DNA from: Jacaranda mimosifolia
Lineage: Eukaryota > Streptophyta > Magnoliopsida > Lamiales > Bignoniaceae
Assembly (NCBI GenBank): GCA_018894105.1
Contig: CM032117.1
Location: 33,460,501 to 33,524,500 of the forward strand
DNA length: 64,000 bases
Reading direction: 5' to 3'
Position 1 is the stretch's first letter. Each line of letters begins with the position of its first letter. Below, one piece after another: positions 22,981 through 36,542 of the stretch. The notes under the pieces are model-generated. The model was not told the origin of the DNA, searched no databases, and was given only the letters and a program-made list of their open reading frames with translations. Both the position numbers and the translations under genes were made by a program.

Positions 22981-23109
22981 GACCTATTGAACTGAACAAC
23001 CACAAAGATTCTTCCTTTAATTGGTCATGTGGGCTTAACTTAGATTTACTGAGATGAATTAAGGAGCAGATCTCTGCATGTAGGACATATTGAAGAAAGG
23101 AATTTGATT

Positions 23110-24570
23110 ATTTGCGAATGAGTGTACTCACCTTGATAACCAGTTGGAGAGATTAATCAAATTGGGACAATTCAAGGAGTTGGTAACTCCAAATTGATAT
23201 TTACTCCAATGCATAAGTCGTGACCTCCACAAGGTTTTTTGCATTCCTAATCTAAAAGTTCTCAACCTCAAATGTTATATACCCCTTAATATATATATAA
23301 GTTAAGAACATATTAGTTGAATCACTTGCAAAAGTGATAAAAAAGTATTAAGGTGGATCATTAAACGCAGTTGTACAACCACCTAATGCTAGCACTATAT
23401 ATACTGTCGTTAATAGCATTGGATCAATTTATTTTTCAGTTAGGTAAATTCTCTTAACAAATTACACGCTTGTAAGTTAGAGATCCACAACCTTCAACAC
23501 TACACTAAGAATTTTCGAAGAGACTCCCAAAGACAAATGCTGGCTGGCCGCAACAATATAATATTTGGTACATTCACCATTTAGGATTCTTATAGAACTT
23601 ATAGAGCTCATGCCCGAGATGTAGCTTGATTGTAGCATTACTCTACTTACCGTGATCCATCTAATTCCTCAGAGATGTAGCTTCAATATGGGACCAGTTA
23701 TCTAATTTAGCCCTAGCCCCCAGACCTAGAGGGTATAAAAGTACCCCATCAAGATGCATTAAAAAATTATGTATAACAACTACCATCACAAATATCATGA
23801 TGTAGCTAGGGTATTTCTCAAGGAGGTAGTTGAGTGGATATATTGTTCCCAAATGCTTTCCTTTCAACAGAGGGATATGGGAGCAGTAAACCTCTATGTG
23901 GCTAACTTGCTGCTTTTGACCAAACTGACCATGAGAGAAACATTATTATTATTTTTATTATATTAAACCTCTCAAGGCTGATTGAGGTTAGGCACTTAGC
24001 TTGGTCCTAATAAAAGGAGAAAAAGATGGAGCACAAAAATCAGTGTATCAGGTTAGTAAAGTTGTACACATTATTGATGAACTACGATATGTAGACTAAA
24101 AAACCTTGCTTCGACGTTGGTGGTCACAATTATATTTACAGTTATATTTTCTTTCGCATCATGTTATGGTGGTGCGATTGATAGCCCATTAGATTCAAAT
24201 TAAGCAAATTTGGTTAAGCAAGTAGGTTGATTGTTGAGCTACGTGAGTTGGACATCCAATTTATTTATTCCCCAAACATATAAGAAAAGGTAGATTAGAT
24301 TAGGCTCCCAGCAAACCTAAAAAGCAAAGACTATCATCGAACAACCGAATTGGGCCCAATCAAAGTCCAAGACCTTTGCTCAACAAGAGAGCAAAATCGA
24401 AATTGAACAAACAATTGAACTAAAGAAGATAACAAGTGCGTTGAATGGGAGTGCACTGTGCAAGAGGTGAGGTGCGACCCTGGTCAGCTTAGTGGGTCGA
24501 AAGGGCATGGAAATTAAATTGGTGCAGATCAATCAACATAGAAGTCATACTGACTTGTACAACAATAATT
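23110..24570 (+). pseudogene. Second, heavily decayed Tat-like gypsy remnant (gag piece, RNase H piece)
   Basis: At about 23117-23187 the + strand gives ECTHLDNQLERLIKLGQFKE, the gag C-terminal phrase seen in gypsy Tat-type gags. At about 24000-24110 it gives KGEKDGAQKSVYQVSKVVH, matching the RT-to-RNase H linker (QKPVYYVSKVL in the family). Scattered later matches follow, such as ELRELDIQF (about 24230) and LNGSALCKR then GATLVSLVGRKGMEIK (24440-24515), which is like the RNase H start WVLNVDGSS. Stops are frequent and most of RT is missing. No LTRs were found. Confidence 0.6.
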
Positions 24571-24658
24571 AAATAAATGCCCCAAAAAAGACTAACCATT
24601 AAATATGTGTCATGTAGAGTTATGTCCTCCAGAATCCAACAAAACATATTCATATATA

Positions 24659-26173
24659 GGAAAATTTTCATTTTTCGTTCTATAACTTTGTCTATCTTGC
24701 ATTTTTGCCCTATATATTCGAAAATTACAAATTTAGTCCTATTAAGTAACAAAAAATTGGCTGTTTTAGTCCTTTTTTGGCCGGAATCGGCGAAAGTTGT
24801 TAGAAAAGCTGACGTGGCTCATCGGGCATGTGGCAGCTTGGAGTTTTTGCCATGTTGTACTGTCTAGTAGGCATTTTTTGTCTTTTTCTTGCTTAGTTGA
24901 CAACATACATGTCTTTTCTTTCTTTCTTTCTTTCTTTTTTCTTGTAATTTCAAATATATGATATAATTTATCTATACACACACATACATATATACACATC
25001 TATTTATATATATATATATTTATATATTACATATCGTCATTTTTTCTCCAAAGCACAATTTGTTTCTCCCCAAAAATCATCATTCTCCCCCCAAAAAATA
25101 AACAAACATATCAAAATTCTCCAAAATCAAATTTTAACTATTTTCCAAAACATAACCAAAAATCAATCACATTCCCTAACACAACTTCCACATTCTCCAA
25201 TAATTCATTATCTCAAAACACATAATAAAATCACACAAACAAACATAACCAAACATTCCCCTCATTTGCCATTAACAATATTATTTTAACTCACATATTT
25301 AAAATAATTTAATTAAATTTAAACATAAATTAAAATTTCTAACCCCACCCCACCCCTGAAAATTAAGTTTCAAATGTATGATATAATTTATATGACTCAC
25401 ATATATATACACATATTATATATAAATTGATATATTTATATAAATATAATTATAACTTATGATTATTCACTAATTAAGAAATAAAAATCTAATATACTAT
25501 ATTAACAATATAATTTCAACTTACATAATTAAAATTATTTAATTAATTTTATATAAAAATTAAAAAAATAAATTAAAAGTAAAAAACTAAAAAAAAAAAA
25601 AAAACTTCTTCTCCACCACCAACCTCCCCACCCACCCACCATGTGGCTGCCATGGACGGCGGCAAGCCTACCCAGATCTAGGCAGGCTGACTGCCGGCCA
25701 TGGCCGCTGCCTGCCCTGCGACCAGCCCGTCCAGATCTGGGCGGATAGCCTCTGGCCATGGCCATGGAAGACCTGTCCAGGCGGCCATGGCTGGCGGCCC
25801 ATGGGCAGGGCGGCAACTTGTTGGTGGGGTGGGGGTGGGAAGATAGGTGGTAATGTATATATATATGTATATATAAATATCTATTTACATATATATATAT
25901 ATATCATATATATATATCTAGTTGGCATTTTTTTGTATTTCTCCTTCCAACCAATCAAGTCATGTCAGCTGGATTTTTGCCAACACAGCAAAAAATTCAA
26001 AATTGACACACTTCGGCGAGCCAAGTCAGTTTTTTTCAGTGGATTTTTTGCCGGAGGACTAAAACGGTCAATTTTTTGTTACTTATCGGATTAAAATTAT
26101 AATTTTTAAAGATATAGGATAGGGCAAAAATGCAAGTTAGACAAAGTTAAAGGATGGAAAATGAAAATTTGCC
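24659..26173. mobile_element. Mutator-like non-autonomous element with 10-bp target duplication
   Basis: Ends GGAAAATTTTCATTTTTCG (left) and, as reverse complement, GGCAAATTTTCATTTTCC (right). The inverted arms extend about 240 bases (24659-24895 against 25925-26173), sharing AACAAAAAATTG, GACGTGGC-like and GGCATTTTTTGT phrases. TTCATATATA occurs exactly on both flanks (24649-24658 and 26174-26183), a 10-base direct duplication close to the 9-11 bases of Mutator-like elements. No transposase is encoded. The 1515-base element holds a TTTC microsatellite (about 24916-24940), long AT-rich tracts and a GC-rich island. Confidence 0.85.
25606..25850. other. GC-rich island within the Mutator-like element
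   Basis: About 245 bases of GC-rich sequence bounded by A-rich DNA on the left and TA repeats on the right. It repeats GGCCATGG and CCAGATCTGGG-like phrases. The - strand frame over it (25535-25816) is Gly/Arg/Ala-rich with no domain I know. It could be a captured fragment of host coding DNA or a simple GC-rich repeat. Confidence 0.5.
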
Positions 26174-26183
26174 TTCATATATA

Positions 26184-27720
26184 TTTTCCAGTGGTCAGTG
26201 GAGTTAGTAAAAATTATAGATTAGTATGTAGATAGATACAAATCATTAAATGCAATCTATTTAGGATTGCTTGAAGCCATAGATTAGCAAGGAGATCAGA
26301 TGTTGTACTACTTAAAATGTAAAGCTGAGGGGAAAGAACAAAGCTGTATAATTTTGTTAGGTCAGGCTCAGGCTCAAACTTAGTAGTCCAACAAAAATAA
26401 AATAAGGCTTACATTATTAAATTTTCATCAATATGATAAAATAACTATCATGAAATTAGTTTTGCAAATTAAATGGGTTTGGTCACAAATTATTCTAATA
26501 AAGCAAGCAAGTTTGAAACGAAAATAATTGTATATTTCTTTTAGTCTAACTTAATAGTTTAGAATCTTTTCTTTAAAACTATATATATATATATATATAT
26601 ATGAATTGTTTTGAGCACAAACAAAATTATGGGGCCAAATATCTATTTCATATTAAATATCCTTGTTCTGAGAAGCTATTTACTACTCTATAGAAACAAA
26701 ATATACAAACACCAAAATGTTGTTATGTGTCACGCTTTTACTTATTCAAATAGTTCAACATATTGATTGGGAAAGAAATCAAAGACCAGGACTTGTTGGG
26801 CTTGAGATCAACTCCTAATCAGATTGGGTTTGATTTGAATTCTCAGACTGTCTTTCTTATACTAATTAGGCTCAACTCGAGTATAAACCTCTGGAGAGAT
26901 CAATAAATATTTTCATTTGTCTTACACTAATAAAATTTTAGCACATGCACATAATATAACAAAATTACTTTCAAATAATCTTTCTAAAATGTTCTCATTA
27001 TTATCTTCTAATCTTCGTATCTACTAAGTCCATTTCCTTTTCCTTTTTTCTCTCTAATTATTTACTTCTTTTTCTTTCTCTTTTGTTATCTTACTTTAAT
27101 TTAATTTAATTTTTCTTTTAGTTATCATAAAATTTTAAATAAATAATCAAATACATCAAAAATATTGAAATTATAGTAAAATATAAAAAAAAATATTTTA
27201 TTTTTTATACTGTGAAAAATTTTAACGCACGCACTAAATATGCTAAAGTTAGTGATACTAATTAGGCTCAATTTAAGAATAAACTTATTGAGAAATTAAT
27301 GAGAATTTTCAGTGGAATCGATAAGGCAAGTACTAAGGATGCGTCTTTTCATCAAGATATATATTCCGCTCTATTTCTATGCAATGCTCCTTTCGAGCGA
27401 ATGCAACTGCATGCGCTTACCCCATTAATTTACAGCCTTAAACCATGCTGAACATCACATCCAGGATTATTGGGCTGTAAATCTATTAAGACAAAAAAAA
27501 TCCTTGCAACAAAGCCCAATTTTTTATTTTTTATTGTTTTAACTTAGAATTTGATTTATTTGTACTTAAGTTTGCCGTAAATTTTGTGCACTGTCATGCT
27601 TATACATTTTTCATAATATTATACTTGGTTCGTATGGAAGGTTTTAATACTATGAACTCTACTGTTTTGATTGTTGTTAATGTTTTACATCTTGTTTTTT
27701 TTATTTTTATAATACTTACA
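26184..27720. other. AT-rich spacer with (AT)n microsatellite
   Basis: No gene is recognised. An (AT)n tract lies at about 26581-26602, and short TTTAATTTAATTTAATTT repeats lie near 27095. Confidence 0.6.
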
Positions 27721-27728
27721 CATGTCAA

Positions 27729-28611
27729 TAGGATTGTTAATGGGTCGGATTTAGACCGAATCATATTGGATCCAAATCCGAATCCGATAGTGATATGCCA
27801 TATCAGAATTCAAATAAAAATCTAATATTTGAAAAATTTTCGAATCCGAATATTTATAAAATCATCATATATTTGTTATTTTTATAGAAATTTAGTAGAA
27901 TCCAAATCCAAAACATTCATCCTTAAAAAAACATACACAACGGATTAGTAAATAAATTTTCAAGTCTATTGATTATCTAAAAGCATAATAGAATATAACT
28001 TAATCACATTCATTCACCATATCATTACATTTTTGGTTCTTTTGCTTATAATAATACTTATTTGGCACTATAAATGCATAGTTATACTTTTGATTCTTCA
28101 ATCAACTACTTATACACTTAAAATTTTATAAAAAAAGAAGCTCATTTTGATCAAGTCGAGATTTATATTGCATTCTTGTCATATCATGATATTATACTCT
28201 TGCTCATTGTTCTTCTCGCATTAGTTTTTGTTATAAAAATAGATAAATAAGTGATGCAATTATAATGTAAACAAGTTCGAAATTTAACAATTTATATGAA
28301 AAACACCCGATTTGATATATTGCATAAAAGCTCATTTCTTCCTTCATCTAAAAACTCATTTTGGCATTGATATAGGACCCTATGTCATATGTACAATATT
28401 ATATATATGTATAATACTATATATATTCGGAGTTGGATTATTAAAAGATTGGATCGAGCCAAATCTATATTCGCTCAACTTATTTCGAATTACGAATTTT
28501 TTTAATTAAATCATATATGTCAAATCTTTTATTGATTAAAAATCTTAAATAATTAGATCGAATTCAAATACGATTCGAATTAAAATTCAATCCATTGACA
28601 ACCCAACCCTA
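27729..28611. mobile_element. hAT-like non-autonomous element
   Basis: Left end TAGGATTGTTAATGGGTCGG. Right end, as reverse complement, TAGGGTTGGGTTGTCAATGG. Both carry the TAGG...TTGT(C/T)AATGG pattern. Flanks are CATGTCAA (27721-27728) and CATATTAA (28612-28619), an 8-base duplication differing at two positions, both transitions. The interior has GATCCAAATCCGAATCCG-type repeats near both ends and no transposase. 883 bases in all. Confidence 0.65.
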
Positions 28612-28619
28612 CATATTAA

Positions 28620-30520
28620 GGATTTAATTAAACTTCATACTTTATATTTATATGTGTGAGGGTCATACCATTTTATCAAATGATTACTCAATGTTTTATG
28701 ACTTAAGTGAGAAGGGTATAGTGTGTCGTAACATGACCATCAATGGCCAGGCTGTCACCTTAGTTGGATGAGAATGAGATATTAATTATTATTGGAATTT
28801 AGACAAAGATGCATATGTTTGGACAATGTGTAGCCCACCAACATTAAGTGTTTGGTTAGGTTGTTGGGAGGGGCTTCAATTAAGATGGGCTTAATATGTT
28901 TCTATCGATTTTATGTCCAACTGTTCTTTTTCTAACTTTTCTTGGATGCTTATGAGATTTTTATATTTTATTTTTTCAGATTTTTTTGTCCTTTAAAGGA
29001 ATTCAATAGCAAGACAAAATTTACCACTATTGAAATTATTATGTTCTGGATAAATTAAGTATTCTCCTTATAAATTATTTCTCTTTTGAGAGATTATATT
29101 ACTAAAAACAGTATTGTGTCAAAGATTAAATCACAACTTAATGGTTCTAAATTGAAAATTAAAAACATACATTTGATAAGAAAAAAAATTAAAGCAACTC
29201 AATTGGATGCCTCTTAATTGTACAATCTTGTTGGTTGATATGATTTATATAGGAATTTTTTTGAACTAATTCTTATAAATAATAAATAGATTAAAGGAAT
29301 AAATATATTAATTGATTTTGCATCAACTACTACAATCGATATCATATACCAAATTGACCTTATAAATATGCTGAGAATTTAGATGGTTCAAAAGTCATTT
29401 TCTTAATGATTCCATTTTAAATTTTATGTGACCAATAAAATGATACATAGAAAAAATTCTTTTAACATATAATTTTTCTTGAATCACATATAACTGACCA
29501 TTTCCTGGGCCAAGAACAAGTAAATAAAAACGATGAGACAAGAATATCTTTATGTGGTATTTTATTTCTATTCTAAAAGAAAATAAATGGAATAACAACC
29601 CTCCATTTTTTTTTTCTTTCCAAAAAAGCCTATCATGGTAGAACAAAGCTCCATGGTGGCAGAAAAGACTAGAGCGACTCATCCATGTATGGCGTTTGAA
29701 ATGGGTTTATATTTATCTAAGTATTTAAGTGGTTTTCTTGTTTCCTTTTTGGGGCTATTGTTGTTTGGTGGTGTTCATTGGTGTATTCAGGCTTAAAAAA
29801 TAAATTAAACCAATAAATATATAATTTATGGTTGATCGAAACTTCTTTGAACTCAATTTTTCAAAATAACAAATTAAATTTGAGCATATTCTTTTTTAGG
29901 AATAATTACAACAACCTTTCTTGATGCTTAATGTAACTTAGTAATTTGGCACATTTGATGCATATGTTAAAATTTCTACAATATTTTTTATATAATAATT
30001 ATAATACTTATTTATATATAATATAAATATATTTTAAAATTATTTATTTATTTATTTATTTAATTTTTTCATAAATAAAAATTGTGATAAAATGATAATT
30101 GTAGGAATGAAAAATAAATGAGTTATAAATAGTATTTATTATATAAAAGAAGTGAGGGCGTTTTAAGTAAATCATTCGACTTTATTAATGGTATAAACAA
30201 TTTAAATATATTTATTTAAATTTTTTGTAAATAAGAATTAAAAAAGTTATGATAAAATGACATTATAGACATAAAATAGGTGAACTATAATGTAGTTATT
30301 ATCTGAAAAAAAAGTGAGTGCATTTTAGGTAAATCATTCAAATGCACATCAAAAGAGAAATATGAGTTTTATTAATAGTGTAAATACCTCAAATTTGGGA
30401 AGTTACATCCATCTCTTTTACCTTTAATGAATGTTTAAATATCCTCCTAATTGAAAGTGTAAAACAATTAATTTACCCCTAATAATTTTTAAAAGAACCC
30501 ATGAAAAATAAAAAATATGA
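28620..30520. other. AT-rich spacer
   Basis: No gene is seen. Two loosely similar blocks (about 30120-30215 and 30285-30385: GTGAGGGCGTTTTAAGTAAATCATTC against GTGAGTGCATTTTAGGTAAATCATTC) suggest an old repeat, perhaps the inside of a degraded terminal-inverted-repeat element starting near 29898. Its ends are not fixed. Confidence 0.45.
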
Positions 30521-30554
30521 AAGACAAAAATATCTCTCTTCTTCCTCCCTAAAA

Positions 30555-30760
30555 AAATTATTTATATATATATATGTATATACACACATATATATAGCCA
30601 TATATATATATAATATATATATACCTACACGTATAATTATACTTTTGGGATGGGGGAGGATTAGTCTGCCACCATGGCCACAACCATGGCGATTGCTGGT
30701 AAAATAGCCAACCAACCATGACAGGCCGCCACCATACTGCCATGTCTTGAAGAGCAAGAG
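30555..30760. repeat. TA/CA microsatellite followed by a short GC-rich patch
   Basis: Interrupted TATA/CACA repeats at 30557-30640 followed by about 100 bases of GC-rich sequence with CCACCATGGCCACAACCATGG-like phrases. The TA-tract-next-to-GC-patch arrangement and the CCATGG phrases recall the island at 25606-25850. Several overlapping frames here are repeat translations. Confidence 0.6.
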
Positions 30761-30762
30761 AA

Positions 30763-31130
30763 GGTGCCACCTGGAGAAGTACTTAGAAGGAAGAAGATCT
30801 AAAGGTCCTCAAGTAAGGACAAAGGCCCTCTCTGTATAAGTAAGGGCATCATTGACATATTGGCCTCTTAAAAGAGACTATAAATACCCCATTATCACCC
30901 TTCAGCAAGATATGCTCATATCACTTAAGCCCTCATTCTGTGGCTCCCTTTTTTGGTAGATTAAGCATTGATTTGAACGTTGGAATGCCTTAGCTGAGGG
31001 CACCTCGAATAGCTTGACGTTTGTTATTGGTTGTAGGACTCGACCCGATTACACCAAAACACTTTATTCAGACTTCGATTCTGATCGATCCCATAGGGCT
31101 AGAGCCTAGTATACCATCGAGTAGTTCATA
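30763..31130 (+). repeat. Gypsy-type LTR fragment (TATA, R and U5 part)
   Basis: The block has ACTATAAATACCCC (30879-30892), a CTCATTCTGTGGCTCCC-like leader and GATTTGAACGTTGGAATGCC (30970-30989). These are arranged as in the R/U5 part of gypsy LTRs, where the last motif is usually ACTTGAGCGTCGGAGTGCC. No partner LTR or internal coding sequence adjoins it, so it is a truncated or solo piece. Confidence 0.5.
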
Positions 31131-31304
31131 CCATCATCATTATGATTCATTTATATTTTGAGAAATAAAATTAATTTTTTTTGGGTAAAAATAGAAGAGA
31201 TATGCGGTACTTGGTTAATTTTTGTTTTATTAAAGTTTGAAGGTTGTGGGAAAAATCCTTGTAGAGAAAAAAGATATCATCAAGAAGATATATACAAGAG
31301 TATA

Positions 31305-31475
31305 GCTAAACCTAAGGGGGAGGGAAGAAATGGGTAAACCCATGCTTTTAGGAATAGAGATTCCTACGAGAATAAGGATTTCTATTCTTAAATTATACCA
31401 AGCATGGGTGTATGAATAGATTTGGAAATAATCATTCTATTCCCACTCATTCATGCGTACTAATCATATGATAAG
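31305..31475 (-). mobile_element. Harbinger-type MITE fragment (same family as 52054-52986)
   Basis: The + strand AGCTAAACCTAAGGGGGAGG at 31303 onward, then GGGTAAACCCATGCTTTTAGG, is the reverse complement of an internal part of the MITE at 52150-52230. It continues to a terminus-like GCGTACTAATCATATGA followed by TAA. Only one end of the element is present. Confidence 0.6.
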
Positions 31476-31479
31476 GAAT

Positions 31480-32290
31480 TCATAAGAAAATTTATTGATA
31501 ACTCAATGACTTGGTCTGAACATGATTTTAAACAAATTAGTACATGTGGGTGGGGTTTGGATACGATAAACAATTACATGAGCAGTTTCCTATTCATTCA
31601 CACAGTAAAAATACTATAAACATATCAAGACCAATAGTAGCTTATCACCATACATACAACATTGGTTTTTGCTCACAAATGAGCATTATTAATGTTGTCC
31701 ATTATGCTTAATTAAGTGAAAAACAACCAGACAAAGTTAGTTATCAATCAATAAGATCGTTTGTGAAACGGCAACCTCCGACCGGCTAACTTAATTATTA
31801 TTGTATTAAAAGGAATCGTACATACTCACCTATTTAGCGCTGTTGCCTCAAAGATAAGCACTTATTTAAACTGTTTCTGTTTCCTCACTTAAAGACAATC
31901 CACTGCCGCCGGTCGCTTTTGGCTTATCCTGTACCCCTTCCTAATGGTCCATCAATTTGTTCTTAATCTATTTGTTGCTTCTTCCATCATCATCATCATC
32001 ATCAGCATCATTTAGTCCACAATATTGGGTTGGATCATATATGCTTTTTATAATTTTTGATTGAGCAAAAGGACCAAATTGCCACTCTTTTTTATTCAAC
32101 TTCCACCGATGGAAAAAATATTTATGCTAAAAGATAATCTCAAAATTATTATTGGTTATATTGTAAAATGACAATAACTTTATTTTGCCATAACTATAAT
32201 TTTCAAAAGAATACTAATAACAAGTAATAATTTTTTTTTGCATGAGTTGATACTATTGATAATCAATGATATGTGTGTAAAAATTGATCG
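31480..32290. other. Spacer with short ATC microsatellite
   Basis: No gene is recognised. A CAT/ATC run lies at about 31986-32008. Confidence 0.6.
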
Positions 32291-32293
32291 CGT

Positions 32294-33030
32294 CACTACA
32301 AGAAAAATTACGTTTAATGGTACTAAAAAGTGCAACTTAAATAATATTATAGTGACAATTCTATATTAAATGGCATTTTTTAAAAGTGCCATTTATATTT
32401 AAAAGTGCCATCTATAGTTGTGTAGTTAAAGGTGTAAATGTCACTATTTTAATCATATTGTGGCATTGATAAAGTGCAACAAGAAATACATTTAATGACA
32501 TTTTGAAATATCTCAAAAAGTGCATTGAATGACATCTCAAAATGTTACATTTTTTTGGTAAAGTGAAAGGAAAATATGCCACATAAGATGGATGTAGTAA
32601 CATACTAAAATGCCACAAAAAATTTCTTTTGATGATATGCTAAAATGTCATGGAAAATATTAGATGACACATCAAAATGCCACAAAAAATTCATTGAATG
32701 AGATAGTAACATACCATAAAAAAGCAATAAGTGATATGCTAAAATACCACAAAACATATTTTAAATGATATGTAAACATGCCAGAAAATTGTATATTAAT
32801 GGCATGTTAAAATGTTACAAAAGAAGTATTTAGTTGACACTTTAAAATGACACAATACTTATAATTAACTATTGCATTTAAAAATACCATCAAAAAGTAT
32901 TTTTTTTGACACTTTTACTTGTCGAAATATTTATATTTAGTTACCTTCGTGGTGTCTCAAAAGACTTATTTTGTGACATTTCAATGTGCCAAAGAAACCC
33001 AATAAATGGACATTTTTTAGTGCTGCTATA
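32294..33030. repeat. Left terminal and subterminal repeat region of the CACTA element
   Basis: After the terminal CACTACAAGAAA, the motif core TGCCA/TGGCA with flanking A/T runs recurs many times in about 730 bases (for example AAGTGCCATTTATATTT, ATTGTGGCATTG, AAAATGCCACAAAA). The density falls off after about 33030. Confidence 0.8.
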
Positions 33031-35320
33031 AACTTATAATATTTATTTCAAGCACTAATAGTATCTATTTATTTAATAGCCAAAAATTAAATTCTTTTAA
33101 TAATAAAATAACATTATGATCTTAATTCTTATAATTGATAATAATTATTTTATTAACCCAAAAACAAATGGAGCAAAGGAGACATTCCAAATTAAATGAA
33201 ATCATTAAATAAATATAAGTTTTTAGAAACATCACTTATCAATAACATATCCAATGATTGTACTTTACTAAATCTAACAAAAATAAATAGCTTTATTCAA
33301 ATGTACTTCAAATCCACTGAATGTTCGGAGCTCATCAAAGTTGACCATAAATGTGAGAATTCAAGACTTGAAATGATATATCTTTGAAAACCATTTAAAT
33401 CATCCATAAAGGCGAGAATCAATATCTTTTGAAATCTGCACAAGTAGGACAAAAATATAAATAAATTATTGTTAGGATATAAAAGTTATAATTATGTAAA
33501 GCAATAAGATTAATATTTTACAAAATTTAAGAGATTGCCTAAATTCGTTGGAACTAACTTTTAAACATTCTTCACCTTCACGCCTACCCCAAATACCACG
33601 TAATTGAGTAAAGCCTCTAGACTTGTTTCTAACAACTCTTGCATTTGATAAACATCATGGTATTATTAAAAAAAGAAATTATTGAAAAAGTATTAAGCAA
33701 TACAATATTTCATTGAAAACAACAAGAATTTAAATTGCATGTAAGGATCCATTTAAATTTATATAAAATAAAATAAATAAATAAAATTATAATCAAATAC
33801 GCAGTTAATTTGTCAAGTCAAAACAATTAAAATCAGACAAAGAAGAAACTACTTAAACAGTTTAGTGGTTCTTTATTTTATAATTCTTAGTTAAAGAAAT
33901 ATAAGATAAAATAAATAAATAAAAAATCTAATATTTTAGCCATATTTCTACACTTCTCCAGCACACACAATTCAATGACTCTCTGTTGCAATTCCTCTAT
34001 AAATAATCAATTATATACTAATTGGCCGTTCCCGTTTAAAAAATAGGCCATTCCCGATTTTCCTTTTCAATGTTTTTTGATTTGGCTTTAGTCCACTTGT
34101 CTCTTCTAACAATTGATGGGAATTGGATTATTAGTTACATGTAATGTATCATCAATATTGGGTGTAAGAAACACTAATATTAAAAATGAAAAGGTGTAAA
34201 AAATTGAGAAATTGAAATACAATAACAATATATTTGCATTGCATATCCAGAATAAAAACTATGTTCTATATATTCCTATCATTATATCAAACATATTTAC
34301 AAATTTTGCAACAGTATATATATATATATTACTATTCTATACTAGTTCTTCCACATTAACATCAAATTCCAAGACACATAATATTACAAAAAAAAATAAA
34401 AATAAAAATAACTATCAAATGAGAAGACCCAAACCTTCAAGAAACAATTGAAGTCTTCAAGCTTGAATATGATGAAAATTTGCAAAAATTCTAGATAAAA
34501 AACTATGTTTCCCTCCAACTTTATTTTAGTCATCCCTCCAATAATTTGAATAATCTTTTTCAATATATATATATATATATATTATTTTGAGAGGATTTAT
34601 CACAGTACCGTAATTGATGATTGAGGTTAGGGAAAGATAAATCAAAATTTTGTTAATTGTTATACACTTACACATTTAGAAAAGAAATAAATGGGATGTT
34701 ACCAATGATAATTTCATTACCTTAATGATTAAATTGTTAAATATGAAAGAATATTTAATAAATTATTAATTAAAAATATGGAATCTAAAGGTATGTACCT
34801 ACGTCTTCCCATGTGAACAATAACTTTCAATTTATTTTCCATGATTGAAAGACATGTCCAATAGCTTTTCAAGATTTTCCAGTGATTACAAGATAGGAGC
34901 AGTCTTCAATAGCTTTCAATTGATTTTCTTATAAATGCTCAAAGGTTCTTATAGAAGATATTTATAGATGATGCAAAAGTGACATGATGCTAAGTGGCTA
35001 ATATTAGGTGGCTTGTTAGTATAATTTAGTCAATGAATAATTAAAATATAATCAATTTAGTCTACCTAATTAAAATATGATTATCTTGGTTAAACATTAA
35101 AAACTATATTAAATTGTTGATTTAATCAATACATTAATGACACCATATATAAATTTATATATTTTATAGTTATTAATTGTACTGGTATTTGATCTATACG
35201 TGATAATTTTTAAATGATACCATAAGTAAATATAAGTGGCATTTACAAGAAAATATTATTGACATTAACTAAGTGCCTATTGAAATGTAATTATGTTGTT
35301 ATGTCAAATCCCACTATATA
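33031..35320. other. Interior of the CACTA element, no coding sequence recognised
   Basis: AT-rich, with TA microsatellites at about 34317-34330 and 34565-34582. Short frames at 33196-33387 and 34212-34451 are AT-driven and carry no known motif. Confidence 0.6.
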
Positions 35321-36542
35321 TAATATGTAACACCCCTAGAAATGCCTTATTTTAATATTTTGTATTTTGTGTAAATTTTATTAATTTTATTTAATTTTCA
35401 AAAGTTTTGTGGGTTAATGTGCTATTAGATAAGACTTAATTAGGTCTTTCTTTGGAAATTTTTGGACTAATGTGAAAGACCAACAAAATTAGGGGTCAAT
35501 TAAACTTAATTAGAACCTTTGGACCTAATTAAAATCTAACCATAAATTCTTGGGTCAATCTATAATCAAGAAAATGTCAAATAGATAAATAATCACATTT
35601 CAATTTCACCCTCGCGTTTCTTTCTTCCCCACCAAACACCCTTATTCTTCTCTCTCCGGCGGTCACCTCCGGCCACACCCCAAAACCCAAAATAGAACCG
35701 ACCAACATCTTTCTCTCAACTTCAAGATCACGATGACACCACATGCAGGCAGAGACAACCGGCGGACCACCGTGAAAAGCCTGACTGAAAAGCTAACAGC
35801 GGCGAAGCTCGATGAGAGTAGGTCTCCGGTGACCATTTATGAAAACAGGGACTGGTCTTTGAAGCTTATAGCTCAGGGATCACGATCGTGCCTTTAGATT
35901 TCAAAATGCACCAGCGAAGACAGTGGATTTGAACTCAAACCAGCGCGATGCGCGTGAGGTGGCGGAGTAGCTTTTAGGCAGAAATTGAACAGCGATTCGA
36001 AGGAATTTGGTAAAATTGAATTGGGGGATTGCTTGGTCTAGCTGAGATACAGCTCTTGGTAGTGGTGGTGGAATTTTTTGGCGGTGGCAGACAGTGGCGG
36101 TGGCGCAGAGGCAGTTTTCTCGCCTTGTTGCAATGAACGCATGCACGAAGTCTTATCATTGAAATTCTGCTTCGATAATGAGATTTGGGTAATTTATCGA
36201 AAGAAAACCATATGTACTTGCATGTATATGTATATGCACTCCAATCTTCATAATACCTTGTATAATAAAAGAAAATGTGTAAATTGATCGGAAAACACAA
36301 CCATGCATGAGAAATAAAGCATGCATGAATGTTGCTTGAGCTTAAGAACTTGGAAATGGTATTATTTCATGTGGACCATAGGTTAAATAGCTAAATAAGT
36401 GATACAACCCTAATTTTACGTAATCATGACCTAATCGATAATCTTGGATCTTTAATGATAATTGAGTTATTATAAACAATATGATGAAACCTTATAATGG
36501 ATTTTTCGATGTAATTTAAGGATTCAACTATATTATCCTTAC

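Noticed and set aside
25535..25816. 93-codon Gly/Arg-rich - strand frame
   Set aside because: It is the reading of the GC-rich island plus poly-T and has no domain; the island is reported instead.
30479..30770. Frames rich in Ile/Tyr over the TA/CA repeats
   Set aside because: They are microsatellite readings on both strands.
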